A stretch of 64,000 bases of DNA. Origin: Nonomuraea angiospora. GTDB taxonomy: Bacteria; Actinomycetota; Actinomycetes; Streptosporangiales; Streptosporangiaceae. Position 1 is the stretch's first letter; each line of letters starts with the position of its first letter. Below are positions 45,309 through 53,596 of this stretch, in pieces. The stretch is taken from the NCBI RefSeq assembly GCF_014873145.1, contig NZ_JADBEK010000001.1, positions 1,488,001 through 1,552,000 on the forward strand, in the 5' to 3' direction. A program made the position numbers and the translations under genes. Below the pieces are notes generated by a model. It was not told the origin of the DNA, searched no databases, and saw only the letters and a program-made list of their open reading frames with translations.

Positions 45309-46598
45309 GTGTCCGATCTTCCCCAGCGCCCTTCGCTGGAGCATCTGCGCAAGCAGGCCAAACACCGCAAGCGCGCCCAGGGCGTCCCGCTGAGCCGGGC
45401 GCAGTTCGAGCTGGCCCGCGAGTACGGCTTCCCGAGCTGGCCGAAGCTGGTCGAGCACGTGCGCGTCGCCGCCCTGGAGGGCATCGAACGGGCGCTCGTC
45501 CTGGCCGATCCGGCCGCGCTGGCCCCGTTCCTGCCGGCCCGCGAGCCGGTCGGCGGCCTCCCGCCACTGCTGGTGCTGCTGCGGCGGGCCGTCGCCCCCG
45601 CCGAGCGGGTACGCGAGTGCGCCCGGCTCCTGCTGGACGCGGGCGCCGACCCCGGGAGCCACACCCTGGAGCAGGGCGGCAGGCGGACGGCGTTGTCCGA
45701 CGCCGTGGAGCGGGGTGACCTGGCCCTGGCCCGGCTCCTCGTCGAGCGGGGCGCGCCCGCGGACGAGGACGCCTTCTACCACGCCTGTGAGCAGTCGGAC
45801 ACGGCCTTCCTCGACCTCCTCCACCGGCCCGGCTTCGAGCGCATGGTGACGCACAAGCTGGACTTCGAGGACGCGGCGGGGCTGCGCTGGTTCCTCGACC
45901 GGGGCGCCGACGTCAACGCCTGCCGCGCCCTGCACCACGCCGTCGCCCGCGGCCGGGGCGTCACCATCCTGACGATGCTCCTCGACGCGGGCGCCGACGT
46001 GAACCTGCCGTGGGACCGCTGGGACGCCGGCCGCCGCCCCCTCGCGCTGGCCGCCCGCTGCGGCCATCTGGCGGCGTACGAGCTGCTGGCCTCGCGGGGC
46101 GCGAGGGCCGACCTGGACCCGGTGGACGCCGCCGTGCTGGCGGTGGCCCGGGGCGAGTCGGCGCGCCTGCCCGCCGCGCCGCCGCCGGCCCTCGGCAACC
46201 CGGACGCCGGGGACTACGGCTGGGCCCTGGGCCAGTTCGCCCTGCTGGGCCGCACCGACGTGGTGCGGGCCCTGCTGGAGGCCGGGATGGCGGTGGACAC
46301 GCGCGGCTGGAGCAACTTCACGCCGCTCGACCAGGCCGCCATGCACGGCCGCACGGCGACGGTGCGGCTGCTGATCGAGCGCGGCGCCGATCTGGACGAC
46401 CGCGCCTTCGACGAGGAGGGCCCGACCCCGCTGGACTGCGCGCTGTGGGGGCTGCGCAACAACCGCGCGGAGGACGGCGACTACCCGGGCACGGTGGCGG
46501 CCCTCCTGGAGGCGGGCGCCCCCACCCGCCTGGGCCCGCCCACGGGCGACCCGGCCGTCGACGCCCTCCTGGAACGGTCAGCCGAGCTTGAGCAGTAA
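45309..46598 (+). CDS. Ankyrin-repeat protein
   Basis: A 429-residue cytoplasmic protein. A short N-terminal DNA-binding-like or coiled region (SLEHLRKQAKHRKRAQGVPL) is common at the start of actinomycete ankyrin proteins. Degenerate ankyrin repeats follow to the end: CARLLLDAGADPGS, LARLLVERGAPAD, LTMLLDAGADVNLPWD, VRALLEAGMAVDTRGW, VRLLIERGADLDD and VAALLEAGAP. It probably mediates protein contacts. GGAGG lies seven bases before GTG 45309. TAGGAT at 45183-45188 is a possible -10 box with a 120-base leader. Confidence 0.82.
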   Translation: MSDLPQRPSLEHLRKQAKHRKRAQGVPLSRAQFELAREYGFPSWPKLVEHVRVAALEGIERALVLADPAALAPFLPAREPVGGLPPLLVLLRRAVAPAERVRECARLLLDAGADPGSHTLEQGGRRTALSDAVERGDLALARLLVERGAPADEDAFYHACEQSDTAFLDLLHRPGFERMVTHKLDFEDAAGLRWFLDRGADVNACRALHHAVARGRGVTILTMLLDAGADVNLPWDRWDAGRRPLALAARCGHLAAYELLASRGARADLDPVDAAVLAVARGESARLPAAPPPALGNPDAGDYGWALGQFALLGRTDVVRALLEAGMAVDTRGWSNFTPLDQAAMHGRTATVRLLIERGADLDDRAFDEEGPTPLDCALWGLRNNRAEDGDYPGTVAALLEAGAPTRLGPPTGDPAVDALLERSAELEQ

Positions 46599-46634
46599 CC
46601 CGGCGAGCTCGACCGGCATGGTGATCATGCAGCC

Positions 46635-47189
46635 GTGGCGGGACGTCAGCTCCCACACCTGCGCCGGGGCGCCGGCATCAGCGCCGCCCAGCTCGTCGCC
46701 AGGCTCCCGCTGCCCGTGTACGTCGAGGGCCGCTACTTCGACGTCCTCGCCGCCAACGCCCTGGCCACCGCGCTGTCGCCGCGCCTCGTGGCGGGAGCCA
46801 ACCGCCTGCGCGACGTGTTCCTCGGCCCTGCCGAGCAGGCGCTCCATCCGGACTGGGAGAGCGCCGCCGTGGGCATGGTCGCCGGCTTCCGCGAGTCCGT
46901 CGGCACTGACACCGAAGACCCCCGATTCATCGAGCTCTCCCTCGCCAGCCCCCTCTTCAGCCGCCTCTGGGCCCGCCACGACGTGGAGGCGTGCGAGGGG
47001 GCGGTCAAGCACATCGACCATCCGCGGGTCGGCGGCCTGCGGCTGCACCGGGAGAGGCTGGGCGTCGGCGGCGCGTCAGGCCAGACGCTCGTCGTCTTCC
47101 ACCCGGATCCCGGCACCGACGACGCCGACAAACTCGCCCTTCTCGCCTCGGCCGTGAGCGACTTGACACCCGTACGCCCCCGCGACTGA
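46635..47189 (+). pseudogene. XRE/MmyB-type regulator lacking its HTH
   Basis: From about residue 25 this 184-residue frame is a good MmyB-like ligand domain: VYVEGRYFDVLAANALATAL, ADWE-like PDWESAAV, FRESVGTDTEDPRFIEL, LFSRLWARHDVE and HPRVGGLRLHRE. The usual 75-residue XRE HTH is absent. Only LRRGAGIS, resembling the end of an HTH helix, precedes the domain. I infer an internal deletion that removed the DNA-binding part, though a stand-alone ligand domain cannot be excluded. The frame opens with GTG 46635, 36 bases after the ankyrin gene. Confidence 0.6.
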
Positions 47190-47303
47190 GGCCAGTGGGG
47201 GGTGAAAGATACTGCAAAGAACCATATGACGTGACGAAGCCCACGGCTCCCAGCACGTAGAGTGACGGGTCTGGAGAGGGGTCTGGGACGAGGCACGATC
47301 GGG

Positions 47304-48929
47304 ATGGTGTGGGAAGACGCGCCGTACCCGATGCTGACGGTCGACACCGCCGGCATCATCGAGCAGGCGAACGAGGCGGCCCGGCTGCTTCTCGCCGGCG
47401 CGGCCGCAGGCGTGCCGCTGGCGCGGGTGGCCCCTGCCTGGCTGTCACGGGCCCATCACGAGGTCTGCGCCGGGCTCCATGTCGATCAGCGGGTCGATCA
47501 GCGCGTCGATCAGCGGGCCCGCGGGCCGGTCGGCGGGCCGGTGTTCGAAGCGCATCCCGTCCATGCCGGCCGCGACCGTGTCACGTGGTGGCTGGTCGAC
47601 GTCGACGATCACCAGCGGGTCGTCGAGGAGTTGCGCGCCGAGCGGGAGTGGACCGCGTTCATGGTGGAGGCGTCCGTCGAGCTGCTGTCCTCGCTCAACC
47701 TGGAGCATTGCCTGGAGGCGACCGCGCGCCTGGCCGTCCGGCGGCTCGCCGACGCCGCGCTGGTCGTCATGCCGCTGGCCCCGCGCCAGTACGCGATCGT
47801 CTCCTGCGATCAGCGGGGTGAGGTGTCCCGCGAGCGCGCGTCCGTCGATCCCCGTACGGTGCCGGGGCTCGGGGAGGCGCTGCAGGGCTTTCCCCCGGCG
47901 CCCACCCGGTGGATCGAGCCGGCCGAGACGCCCGGCTGGGTGCTGCGCCACCAGGGCGGCGAGGTGGGCTCCGTCGCGGTGACCGCGCTGCCCGGCCATG
48001 GCCTGGCCACGGGGGCGCTGGTGCTGCTGCGCCGTACCCCTCGGGCCGGTTTCTCGGACGCCGAGAAGGTGTTCGCGCCGCTGTTCACCGCGTGGGCGGG
48101 CGCGGCGATCTCGGTCGCGCGGCTGTACGCCGAGCAGGCGGCCATCGCCGAGACCCTGATGGCCGAGTTGCTGCCGCCCGTGGCGCCGCCGCTGGAGGGC
48201 GTGGAGCTGGCGGCCCGTTACCGGACCGCCGGCGACAGCGAACGCGTCGGCGGCGACTTCTACGACGTGCATCCCGTCGCCGGCTCCGGCCGGGAGTCGC
48301 TGGTGGTGCTCGGCGACGTGTCCGGCAAGGGCCTGGAGGCGGCCGTGCTCACCGGCAGGATCCGCAACATCCTGCGCGCCCTGGTGCCGCTGGCCGACGA
48401 CCATCACCGGGTGCTCGAACTGCTGAACGGCGCGCTGCTCACCCATGGTGATCCGACGAGCTTCGTCACGCTCGTCCTGGCCTCGATCGAGCGCCGCGCG
48501 GACCAGGTCGCGGTGCGGCTGACCAGCGCCGGGCACCCGCCGCCGCTGATCCTGCGCAACGACGGCCGCGTGGAGCCGGTCCACGCCGTCGGCACGCTGA
48601 TCGGCCTGGTGGAGCACATCACCTGCGTCACCGAGTCGGTGCTGCTGGAGCCCGGCGAGACGTGCCTGCTCTACAGCGACGGCATCGTCGAGGCCAGGGG
48701 CGGCCCGGTCGGTGACGAGTTCTTCGGCGAGGAGCGGCTGTGCGAGCAGCTCCGGCAGTGCGCCGGCATGCCCCCGGAAGCCCTGGCCGACCGCGTCCAG
48801 ATGCTGGCCTGCCAGTGGGTCGGCCTCGGTGAGCACGACGACATGGCGGTTGTCGCCATCACCGCGCCCCGCGAGCCGTCCCACCGCGAGCCGTCTCACC
48901 CCGCGCCGTCTCACCGGGCGCCGCCATGA
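47304..48929 (+). CDS. PAS/GAF/SpoIIE-type protein phosphatase
   Basis: A 541-residue sensor phosphatase. An N-terminal PAS domain (MLTVDTAGIIEQANEAARLL) is followed by a VDQRVDQRVDQR triplet, a GAF-like domain (NLEHCLEATARLAVRRLADA), and a PP2C-type SpoIIE domain. The SpoIIE domain has GGDFYDVHPV, VVLGDVSGKGLEAAVLTGRI, YSDGIVEARG and HDDMAVVAI, whose Asp residues bind the two metals. Such enzymes dephosphorylate anti-anti-sigma factors. The ATG at 47304 is chosen; GTG 47262 is possible. The stop overlaps the next start (ATGA), coupling it to a B12-binding sensor. Confidence 0.87.
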   Translation: MVWEDAPYPMLTVDTAGIIEQANEAARLLLAGAAAGVPLARVAPAWLSRAHHEVCAGLHVDQRVDQRVDQRARGPVGGPVFEAHPVHAGRDRVTWWLVDVDDHQRVVEELRAEREWTAFMVEASVELLSSLNLEHCLEATARLAVRRLADAALVVMPLAPRQYAIVSCDQRGEVSRERASVDPRTVPGLGEALQGFPPAPTRWIEPAETPGWVLRHQGGEVGSVAVTALPGHGLATGALVLLRRTPRAGFSDAEKVFAPLFTAWAGAAISVARLYAEQAAIAETLMAELLPPVAPPLEGVELAARYRTAGDSERVGGDFYDVHPVAGSGRESLVVLGDVSGKGLEAAVLTGRIRNILRALVPLADDHHRVLELLNGALLTHGDPTSFVTLVLASIERRADQVAVRLTSAGHPPPLILRNDGRVEPVHAVGTLIGLVEHITCVTESVLLEPGETCLLYSDGIVEARGGPVGDEFFGEERLCEQLRQCAGMPPEALADRVQMLACQWVGLGEHDDMAVVAITAPREPSHREPSHPAPSHRAPP

Positions 48930-49999
48930 CGCGCGACGTCGAGGAGCGCGTCGAGACGTTGTGGGCGGCGGCGACGGCCGGGGACGAGTACGCCGCCGCC
49001 GACGCGGCGCTGGCCGCGCTCGACGCCGGGATGCCGATGGAGACCCTGCTGCTGGACGTCGTCGCCGCGGTGCAGTCGCGCGTCGGCCGGGAATGGGCGG
49101 CCGGCCGCATCACGGTCGCCCAGGAGCACACCGCCACGGCCGTCAACGAGCGCGTGCTCGCGACGCTGGCCCATCAGCCCTCCGCGCGACGCGGTCCGGA
49201 GCCGGGCCGGGGTCGCATCACGGTGGCCTGCGTCCACGGCGAGTGGCACGCGTTCCCGGCGCGGCTGCTGGCCGAGGTGCTGCGCCTGCGCGGCTGGCAC
49301 GTCGACTACCTGGGCGCGCAGGTGCCCGCGCCCCACCTGGTCGCCCACCTGCACCGGACGAACCCGGACGCGGTGGCGCTGTCCGGCTCGCTCGCGCCCC
49401 GGCTGCCCGCCGCGCACGCGGCGATCACGTCGTGCCAGGCGGTGGGCACGCCGGTGCTGGCCGGCGGCGCCGCCTTCGGCCCGGACGGCCGCTATGCCCG
49501 GCTGCTCGGCGCCGACGCCTGGGCTCCCGACGCGTGCGCCGCCGCCGACCTGCTGGCCGGCGGGCCGCCGCCCCGTCGGCCCGCGACCGGCCGGCCCGCC
49601 GACGCGCCGCCGCACCTGGCCGGCCCCGAGTACGCCGCCCTCACCGGGTCCGCCCCGGACCTGGTGAGAGGCGTCGCGGAAGAGCTGGCCCGGCGCGTCC
49701 CCGAGCTGGCGCCGGCCTATGCCGAGAGCCGGCTCGGGCACCCGGTCGAGGACGTCGCGTCCATCGTCGACTACCTGAGGGCCGCCCTGTACGTCGACGA
49801 CCCCGAGCTCTTCTCCTCCTTCATGGGCTGGATGGCGGAAGTCCTCACGGCGCGCGGCATCCCGGCACACGTGCTGCTCCCCGTCCTGGACGCGCTGGCC
49901 GAGCGCCTTCCCGGCTCCCCACGCGCCCTCGTCATGCTGGAGGGGGCGCGCGATGTGACGCGGCGCCACCGCGTGGGCGATCACTGGACGCGTCGGTAG
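48926..49999 (+). CDS. B12-binding photoreceptor-like sensor (CarH type, no HTH)
   Basis: A 357-residue protein. The N-terminal helical bundle carries the Wx9EH motif of adenosylcobalamin photoreceptors: Trp57, Glu67, His68 in REWAAGRITVAQEHTA. The B12 Rossmann domain has GEWHAFPARLL (a variant of DxHxxG with His108 as lower ligand and Pro in place of Gly), GWHVDYLGAQVP and PVLAGGAAFG. There is no MerR HTH, unlike CarH. A third helical domain (about 235-340) contains ASIVDYLRAALYVDDPELF. It is coupled to the SpoIIE phosphatase gene, so light or B12 may control that phosphatase (inference). Confidence 0.85.
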   Translation: MTRDVEERVETLWAAATAGDEYAAADAALAALDAGMPMETLLLDVVAAVQSRVGREWAAGRITVAQEHTATAVNERVLATLAHQPSARRGPEPGRGRITVACVHGEWHAFPARLLAEVLRLRGWHVDYLGAQVPAPHLVAHLHRTNPDAVALSGSLAPRLPAAHAAITSCQAVGTPVLAGGAAFGPDGRYARLLGADAWAPDACAAADLLAGGPPPRRPATGRPADAPPHLAGPEYAALTGSAPDLVRGVAEELARRVPELAPAYAESRLGHPVEDVASIVDYLRAALYVDDPELFSSFMGWMAEVLTARGIPAHVLLPVLDALAERLPGSPRALVMLEGARDVTRRHRVGDHWTRR

Positions 50000-50021
50000 C
50001 GGAGCGGACGAGGATGGCGAG

Positions 50022-50444
50022 ATGCCGATCGACGTGATCGATTACGATCCGGACTGGCCGGAGCGGGCGGAGCGGGCATGCGAGGAGCTGACCGCGAGCC
50101 TTCCGGGTGTGTTCCTGGAGATCGAGCATGTGGGCAGCACGGCCGTTCCCGGTCTCGCCGCCGAACCGATCATCGACCTGATGGCCTCGGTGCGCCTGCT
50201 GGCGGCGGTGACGGACCGGGAGGCGGCGCTGGAGGGTCTCGGCTACCGCCGCGAGGAGACCGGCATGCCGGGACGCCTCTTCTACCGCCGCGAGGACCCC
50301 GCTGGCCGCCGCAGCCACCACCTGCACGTGGTGACGGACGACACGTGGGAGAGCCGCAACGAGCGCCTGCTCCGCGATCACTTGAGGGCCGACCCGCAGG
50401 CCGCCGCCGAGTACGCCGCCCTGAAGCGCGTCCCTAGTTCTTGA
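50022..50444 (+). CDS. GrpB/UPF0157-family protein, C-terminally short
   Basis: A 140-residue nucleotidyltransferase-like protein: VIDYDPDWPERAERACEEL, the signature IEHVGSTAVPGLAAEPIIDL, and the late RRSHHLHVV and DHLRADPQAAAEYAALKR. Full-length relatives continue about 30 residues beyond this Ala-Leu-Lys-Arg segment; here the frame ends after VPSS, running 11 bases into the end of the convergent permease gene. This looks like a truncation at a rearrangement point, though the nucleotide-binding core is intact. Confidence 0.75.
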   Translation: MPIDVIDYDPDWPERAERACEELTASLPGVFLEIEHVGSTAVPGLAAEPIIDLMASVRLLAAVTDREAALEGLGYRREETGMPGRLFYRREDPAGRRSHHLHVVTDDTWESRNERLLRDHLRADPQAAAEYAALKRVPSS

Positions 50445-51336
50445 TGCCGGTCAGGGTGACCCCCTCGATGAAGTAGCGCTGCATGAAGAAGAACAGCGCG
50501 ATGATCGGCGCGATGATGGCCGCCGAGGCCGCCATGAGGTAGCCCCACTGGGTGATGTACATGCTCTGGAACGACGCCAGCCCCAGCGACAGCGTGTAGT
50601 TCTCCTCGTTCTGCAGGTACAGCAGCGGCCCGAGGAAGTCGTTCCAGGTGCCGATGAACGTGAAGATGGTCACCACGATGATCGCGGGTTTGGACAGCGG
50701 CATGATGATCGTCCAGAACACCCGCCACGGCGAGGCCCCGTCGATGTAGGCGGCCTCGTCCAGCTCGAACGGGATCGTCAGGAAGAACTGCCGCAGCAGG
50801 AAGATGTTGAACACTCCCCCGCCCGCCCCGGCGAACCAGCTCGGGACCGTGAGCGGCGCGATGGTGTCGATCAGGTCCAGTTCCTGCCACATGACGAACG
50901 TCGGGATGAGCGTCACCGCGTACGGCAGCATCACGCCGCTCAGCAGCAGCGCGAACACGATGTTGCGCCCGCGCCAGCGCAGCCGGGAGAAGCTGAAGGC
51001 CGCCACCGCGCAGGTCAGCACGGTGCCCAGGACGCTGATGACGGCGATGACCACCGTGTTGAGGAAGTAGCGGGCGAACGGCTGGGTGGTGAGGGACTCG
51101 CTGAAGTTCGACCACTGGAACGGCGAGGGGATCCACTGGGGCGGCGAGACGAACATCTGCGCGTCCTGCATGAGCGCGCTGCGCACCAGCCAGACGAACG
51201 GCAGCAGGGTCGGGATCGACCCCGCCACCAGCGCCACGTAGAGCAGGATCCGGCCGTACCTGCGCGGTTTGCGCAGCCCCTGGGTCGGGGCCACGCCACG
51301 CGCGGCGGTCTGGTCCGGTGTCGCCAGGGCGGTCAT
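50434..51336 (-). CDS. Carbohydrate ABC transporter permease (MalG type)
   Basis: A 300-residue CUT1-family inner-membrane permease with about six membrane helices. The first is residues 28-50 (ILLYVALVAGSIPTLLPFVW). The cytoplasmic EAA loop near residue 210 (DEAAYIDGASPWRVFWTI) docks the ATPase. The C-terminus YFIEGVTLTGIKN is typical of MalG. Its ATG overlaps the MalF-type stop (ATGA). No ATPase gene is present; actinomycetes commonly use one shared MsiK-type ATPase. It is the last gene of the GH127 operon. Confidence 0.92.
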   Translation of the reverse strand: MTALATPDQTAARGVAPTQGLRKPRRYGRILLYVALVAGSIPTLLPFVWLVRSALMQDAQMFVSPPQWIPSPFQWSNFSESLTTQPFARYFLNTVVIAVISVLGTVLTCAVAAFSFSRLRWRGRNIVFALLLSGVMLPYAVTLIPTFVMWQELDLIDTIAPLTVPSWFAGAGGGVFNIFLLRQFFLTIPFELDEAAYIDGASPWRVFWTIIMPLSKPAIIVVTIFTFIGTWNDFLGPLLYLQNEENYTLSLGLASFQSMYITQWGYLMAASAAIIAPIIALFFFMQRYFIEGVTLTGIKN

Positions 51337-52214
51337 CGCGCGCCTGCCATCTCGTAGTAGACCCAGCGGCGGGCGTTTCTGAACATGAGGAACGTGACCA
51401 CCATAATGATCATGAACAGGGTCCAGGCGAGGGCGCTGGCGTAGCCCATCTCGCTCTCGGTGAACGCCTTGCGGAACAGGTAGTAGACGTAGAAGAGCGT
51501 GGCGTGGTTGGGGCCGCCCTCGGTCATCACGTACGCCTGGTTGAACACCTGGAAGGTGCCGACCACGCCGACCACCAGGTTGTAGAAGATGGTCGGCGTC
51601 ATCATCGGCAGCGTCACGTGCCAGAAGCGCCGCCACGCGCCGCCGCCGTCGATCGAGACGGCCTCGTACAGGTGCCTCGGCACGCCCTGCAGCCCCGCCA
51701 GGAAGATCACCATGGTGTTGCCGAAGCCCCACGTGCTCATGATGATCATCGAGGGCACCGCGGTCGACTCGGCGTAGATCCACTGGGAGCCCGGCAGGCC
51801 GCCCTGCCGGAGCAGGGAGTTCAGCAGGCCGAAGTCCGGGTTGAAGATCCAGATCCACAGGACGACGTTGGCGATGGCGGGGACGAGCGTGGGCAGGTAG
51901 AAGATCGTCCGCCAGACGGCCAGGCCGCGCACCTTCTGGTTGAGCAGCATGGCCACGGCGAAGCTGACGATCAGCACCAGCGGCACCGCGCCGAGGGTGT
52001 AGTACGTGGTGGTGGACAGCGACTTCCAGAACAGCTCGTCCTGGACCATGGTGGCGTAGTTGTCCAGGCCGATGAAGTTCGGGCTGGCGCCGATCGTCCA
52101 GTCGGTCAGGCTGAAGAACGCCGAGGCCACCATGGGCCCGATCGTGAAGATGACGAACCCGAGGATGGCGGGCAGCGCCATCAGGATGCCCCATCGTGTT
52201 TCGAGGCGGCGCAT
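51333..52214 (-). CDS. Carbohydrate ABC transporter permease (MalF type)
   Basis: A 293-residue partner permease: GILMALPAILGFVIFTIGPM as the first helix, LPTLVPAIANVVLWIWIFNP, an EAA-type loop YEAVSIDGGGAWRRFWHVTL, and VFNQAYVMTEGGPNHATLF, which is typical of CUT1 MalF proteins. Its start overlaps the binding-protein stop (TGATG) and its stop overlaps the MalG-type start. It imports an oligosaccharide, probably an arabinose-containing one given the linked GH127. Confidence 0.92.
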   Translation of the reverse strand: MRRLETRWGILMALPAILGFVIFTIGPMVASAFFSLTDWTIGASPNFIGLDNYATMVQDELFWKSLSTTTYYTLGAVPLVLIVSFAVAMLLNQKVRGLAVWRTIFYLPTLVPAIANVVLWIWIFNPDFGLLNSLLRQGGLPGSQWIYAESTAVPSMIIMSTWGFGNTMVIFLAGLQGVPRHLYEAVSIDGGGAWRRFWHVTLPMMTPTIFYNLVVGVVGTFQVFNQAYVMTEGGPNHATLFYVYYLFRKAFTESEMGYASALAWTLFMIIMVVTFLMFRNARRWVYYEMAGAR

Positions 52215-53584
52215 CACAGCTCCTGGGTGTGCTGCCAGCCCTGGAGCATGCTGGAGATCTTCGGCGCGACGGCCTTGAGGATCTCGGCGGCCGGGCGCTT
52301 GCCGGTCTCGAGCTCCTGGAGGGCGGGGGTGAGCACGTCGCTGGAGATGGTGGACATGTTCTTGACGCGGTTGCCGAACGCGGGGACGCCGTGGTCGCGC
52401 GCGTAGTCCACCACGGCCGTGCGGAACTCCGGCGGGTGGAGCTCGTTCTTGGTCCAGGAGTCGATGGCCGCCTGGTCCTCGTAGTACTTCTTCTCCTGGG
52501 GCATCCACAGGCCCTTGGCGAACAGGTCGACGTAGCGCGGGTCGTTGTGGAAGGCGAACAGCTCGACCGCCTCCTGCTCGTGCTTGGACCCCGCGAACAC
52601 CGCCGAGGCGCCCGCCACCTGGGAGGAGGTGAACGGCTCCTTGTACTTGGGCAGCACGCCGATGCCGTAGTCGACCTTGCTCTCGTTCATGTCGAGCAGG
52701 CTCCAGTGACCGTCCACCACCATCGCCACCCGCTTGGTCTTGAGCAGGATGTTGGTGCCGGGCACGTCGTCGCCGGTCGCGGCGAGCTGGCCCGGGCCGG
52801 GGGCGACGCGGTGCTTGTAGATGAGGTCCTGCAGGTTCTGGAACACCTGGATCGCCTCGGGCGTGTCGAGCAGGCACTTCTTGCCGGTCTCGTCGGCGAA
52901 GTCGACGCCGTTGCTGCGCAGGAACCCGTACCAGGCGGCGCCGTAGGTGATGCTGCTGGAGATGCCGAACTGCTTGATCTGCTTGGGGTCGAAGCCCGAC
53001 TCGTCCGGGTGCTTGCCGTTCTGGTCGATCGTCAGCTTGTAGGCGTTCTCGACGAGCTGGTCCCACGTCCACGCGGAGGCGGCGTCGGCGGGCGGCGTGA
53101 CCCCGGCGGCCGCGACGGCGGACTTGCTGTACCACAGCAGCTCGATCTCGTTCGCGGTCGCGACGCCGTGCAGGTTGTCCTGGCCGCTCCACAGGTACGC
53201 GTCCGGCAGGTATCCGGCCAGCTGCGGATATTTCTTCAAATAGGGGAACAGGTTGACCAGCTTGCCCTGCTGGCCCAGCCGGTACGACATCGCCAGCGGC
53301 ACGTACCCGGCGTCCGGGAGCCGGTTGCTGGCCACGAGCGTGTTCAGCTTCACGTCGTACTCGTCGGGCGTGTAGAGCGGCTTGACCGTCACCCCCGCGT
53401 GCTTCTGCTCGTACTGCTTGAGCATCCGCTCGACGGCCGCCTTCTCGAACGTCGAGCCCCAGTACATGAACTGGAGCTGCACGTTCTTGCCGCCCGAGCC
53501 GGAGCCCGAGCCGCCACCGCAGGCAGCCGCCGCGGTGCCGAGGGCGGCGAGCCCGCCCAGCTTCAACAGGTCGCGTCTTCTCAT
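52214..53584 (-). CDS. Sugar-binding lipoprotein of the ABC importer
   Basis: A 456-residue extracellular solute-binding protein. A twin-arginine signal (MRRRDLLKLGGLAALG) is followed by a lipobox ending at Cys22 and a Gly/Ser linker, so it is a Tat-exported lipoprotein. The CUT1 binding fold includes LQFMYWGSTFEKAAVERMLK, ADAASAWTWDQLVENAYKL, VAMVVDGHWSLLDMNE and AGASAVFAGSKHEQEAVEL. It lies 12 bases downstream of the GH127 gene. The ligand is not known; a beta-linked arabino-oligosaccharide is the obvious guess. Confidence 0.9.
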   Translation of the reverse strand: MRRRDLLKLGGLAALGTAAAACGGGSGSGSGGKNVQLQFMYWGSTFEKAAVERMLKQYEQKHAGVTVKPLYTPDEYDVKLNTLVASNRLPDAGYVPLAMSYRLGQQGKLVNLFPYLKKYPQLAGYLPDAYLWSGQDNLHGVATANEIELLWYSKSAVAAAGVTPPADAASAWTWDQLVENAYKLTIDQNGKHPDESGFDPKQIKQFGISSSITYGAAWYGFLRSNGVDFADETGKKCLLDTPEAIQVFQNLQDLIYKHRVAPGPGQLAATGDDVPGTNILLKTKRVAMVVDGHWSLLDMNESKVDYGIGVLPKYKEPFTSSQVAGASAVFAGSKHEQEAVELFAFHNDPRYVDLFAKGLWMPQEKKYYEDQAAIDSWTKNELHPPEFRTAVVDYARDHGVPAFGNRVKNMSTISSDVLTPALQELETGKRPAAEILKAVAPKISSMLQGWQHTQEL

Positions 53585-53596
53585 CCGCGTCTTTCC

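Noticed and set aside
47190..47303. Cobalamin riboswitch before the SpoIIE/B12-sensor operon
   Set aside because: Only about 110 bases are available and I see no B12-box-like conserved core.
50434..53584. An ATPase gene for the sugar importer
   Set aside because: No Walker-motif gene is near the permeases; a shared ATPase elsewhere is the usual actinomycete arrangement.
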